The translations under genes were made by a program, and so were the position numbers. A DNA stretch of 12,550 nt from Halanaerobiaceae bacterium (GTDB lineage: Bacteria; Bacillota_F; Halanaerobiia; Halanaerobiales; CSSED10-376), in assembly GCA_003557445.1 (NCBI GenBank), contig PWOK01000062.1, positions 1 through 12,550 on the forward strand, given 5' to 3'. The notes under the pieces are model-generated. The model had not been told where the DNA came from. It searched no databases and saw only the letters and a program-made list of their open reading frames with translations. Positions 11,655 through 12,550 of the stretch are shown here, one piece after another; the first letter of the stretch is position 1; each line of letters begins with the position of its first letter.

Positions 11655-12550
11655 ATGGAAAAAAGATATTATATATTTATATTTTTAATAATGTTTATTT
11701 TATCCTGTATAAATACAGGTTTTGCTGATAATATAAATATTTATTTAAATAATGAAAATATAAATGAAACATTACAACCTTACAAAATAAATGGAGAAGT
11801 AATGGTAAAAGCAGATCCTTTAACAGAAATGTTTTCCTTAGAAAAAAACTGGATTGGTTCTATAAATACTCTAGAAATAGAGTCTGAAGAAATTGAAATA
11901 AGAATGATGCTTGATAGTCCTTTTATTCAGGTAAACGATAGAACAGTTCAAAGTGAAACCGGTTTAAAAATAGAAAATGATCAGATATATATTCCCATAG
12001 CACCGGTTTTAAGGGCCCTGGGTTATTTGATAAATTATGAAGTTGAAAATGACAATTATCATATATTTAAACCAACTTCATTTATTAGCCGGGTATCCTG
12101 GCGGGAAGATAAACAGGATATTATACTGGAAATGGATGAACTAAGTCCATACAGGATAAAGACTACTGATAATGAGAAGGAACTGGTCCTTGAACTTGAA
12201 AATACCGCTTTATCTGAGGATTTTATTGATGATGTTTCCAATAATGATTTTTATTTAAATGTTGAAACTCTTGAGAAACAGGCTATTTTAAGAATAACTA
12301 TTAAAAGTAAGTTTCCTATCCCATTTCACAGGGATGGTAATATTCTGGAAGAGGATAATAATTTAATATTAACTTTTATGCCGGCCATTGATAGAATTGA
12401 GTGGATTGATAATCAATTACATATACTGGTTAATGATGAAATTAAAGAGATTGAAAAATTTTATCTGGCTGAACCCAGGAGATTTGTTATAGATATTCCT
12501 TCAGTTATGTTAAGTGATTTTGAATTAAAACTGGAAGAAAACCCTTATAT
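11655..12550 (+). CDS. Secreted protein with stalk-like and AMIN-like domains (5' part; runs off the window)
   Basis: The frame is open for 298 codons to the window end. Residues 1-24 form a signal peptide with a basic head and the hydrophobic core FIFLIMFILSCI, with likely cleavage after A24 (TGFA-D). A lipobox at C18 is possible but has an atypical Leu at -2. Residues about 28-138 resemble the copper-amine-oxidase N-terminal 'stalk' domain: the block IPIAPVLRALGYLINYE near 117-133 is its hallmark. From about 140, two successive strand-rich repeats (FISRVSWREDKQDIILEMD; IDRIEWIDNQLHILVN) resemble AMIN domains that anchor cell-wall enzymes. Proteins of this build often end in an N-acetylmuramoyl-L-alanine amidase, but that part is outside the window. 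GGGAGG (11641-11646) lies eight bases before the ATG. Confidence 0.7.
   Translation, partial: MEKRYYIFIFLIMFILSCINTGFADNINIYLNNENINETLQPYKINGEVMVKADPLTEMFSLEKNWIGSINTLEIESEEIEIRMMLDSPFIQVNDRTVQSETGLKIENDQIYIPIAPVLRALGYLINYEVENDNYHIFKPTSFISRVSWREDKQDIILEMDELSPYRIKTTDNEKELVLELENTALSEDFIDDVSNNDFYLNVETLEKQAILRITIKSKFPIPFHRDGNILEEDNNLILTFMPAIDRIEWIDNQLHILVNDEIKEIEKFYLAEPRRFVIDIPSVMLSDFELKLEENPY

Noticed and set aside
12059..12241. A short Ser-rich minus-strand frame
   Set aside because: It lies under the continuous signal-peptide-bearing gene that runs off the window and has no start signals.
1..12550. tRNA or rRNA genes, CRISPR arrays, insertion sequences
   Set aside because: No cloverleaf-like stretch, regularly spaced repeat series, transposase frame or terminal inverted repeats with target duplications were seen on reading both strands.

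Overview
The window is AT-rich DNA with strong Shine-Dalgarno sites, sigma-A-like promoters and U-tailed hairpin terminators. It carries genes typical of low-GC Firmicutes: ylxP/DUF503, yaaR/DUF327, a ytaF/mntP-type membrane protein and a YjcZ-like miniprotein. Together with the anaerobic-type sulfur enzymes this suggests an anaerobic, probably spore-forming Firmicute. Halanaerobiales or a clostridial relative is my guess from style and gene content, not from a search.

Layout. 1-1300: the last codons of an upstream gene, a ytaF-like membrane protein (108-662), a promoter overlapped by a long imperfect palindrome (692-745), a 98-aa hydrophobic protein (852-1148), a shared terminator (1157-1187) and a 27-aa membrane miniprotein on the minus strand (1200-1283). 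1376-1410: an isolated terminator hairpin. 1440-10245: one compact, co-directional eight-gene sulfur assimilation operon with its own promoter and terminator. 10248-10712: a promoter and the deleted remnant of an MFS transporter. 10704-12550: ylxP, yaaR and the first 298 codons of a secreted stalk/AMIN-domain protein that leaves the window.

How the operon works (family knowledge plus inference). AprA/AprB would reduce APS to sulfite. A siroheme sulfite reductase with a C-terminal TusA domain would reduce sulfite to sulfide and may hold the sulfur as a persulfide. A protein that joins a ThiS-like sulfur carrier to a ThiF/MoeB-like E1 enzyme would carry the sulfur as a thiocarboxylate. A JAMM metallopeptidase would expose the carrier's Gly-Gly end and later free the amino-acid product. 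CysK (O-acetylserine to cysteine) and MetY (O-acetylhomoserine to homocysteine) are the PLP acceptor enzymes. This matches the protein-thiocarboxylate pathways described for Wolinella (HcyS/HcyD/HcyF/MetY/Sir) and Mycobacterium (CysO/CysM/Mec+), with an unusual fused carrier-E1 and a fused reductase-TusA. CysC (APS kinase) closes the operon. ATP sulfurylase, sulfate transport and serine or homoserine acetyltransferase are not in the window.

The main points for a second look are the internal Gly-Gly-Gly of the carrier-E1 fusion beside a JAMM peptidase, the three-part sulfite reductase, an APS kinase beside an APS reductase, the MFS remnant, the palindromic promoter and the minus-strand miniprotein.
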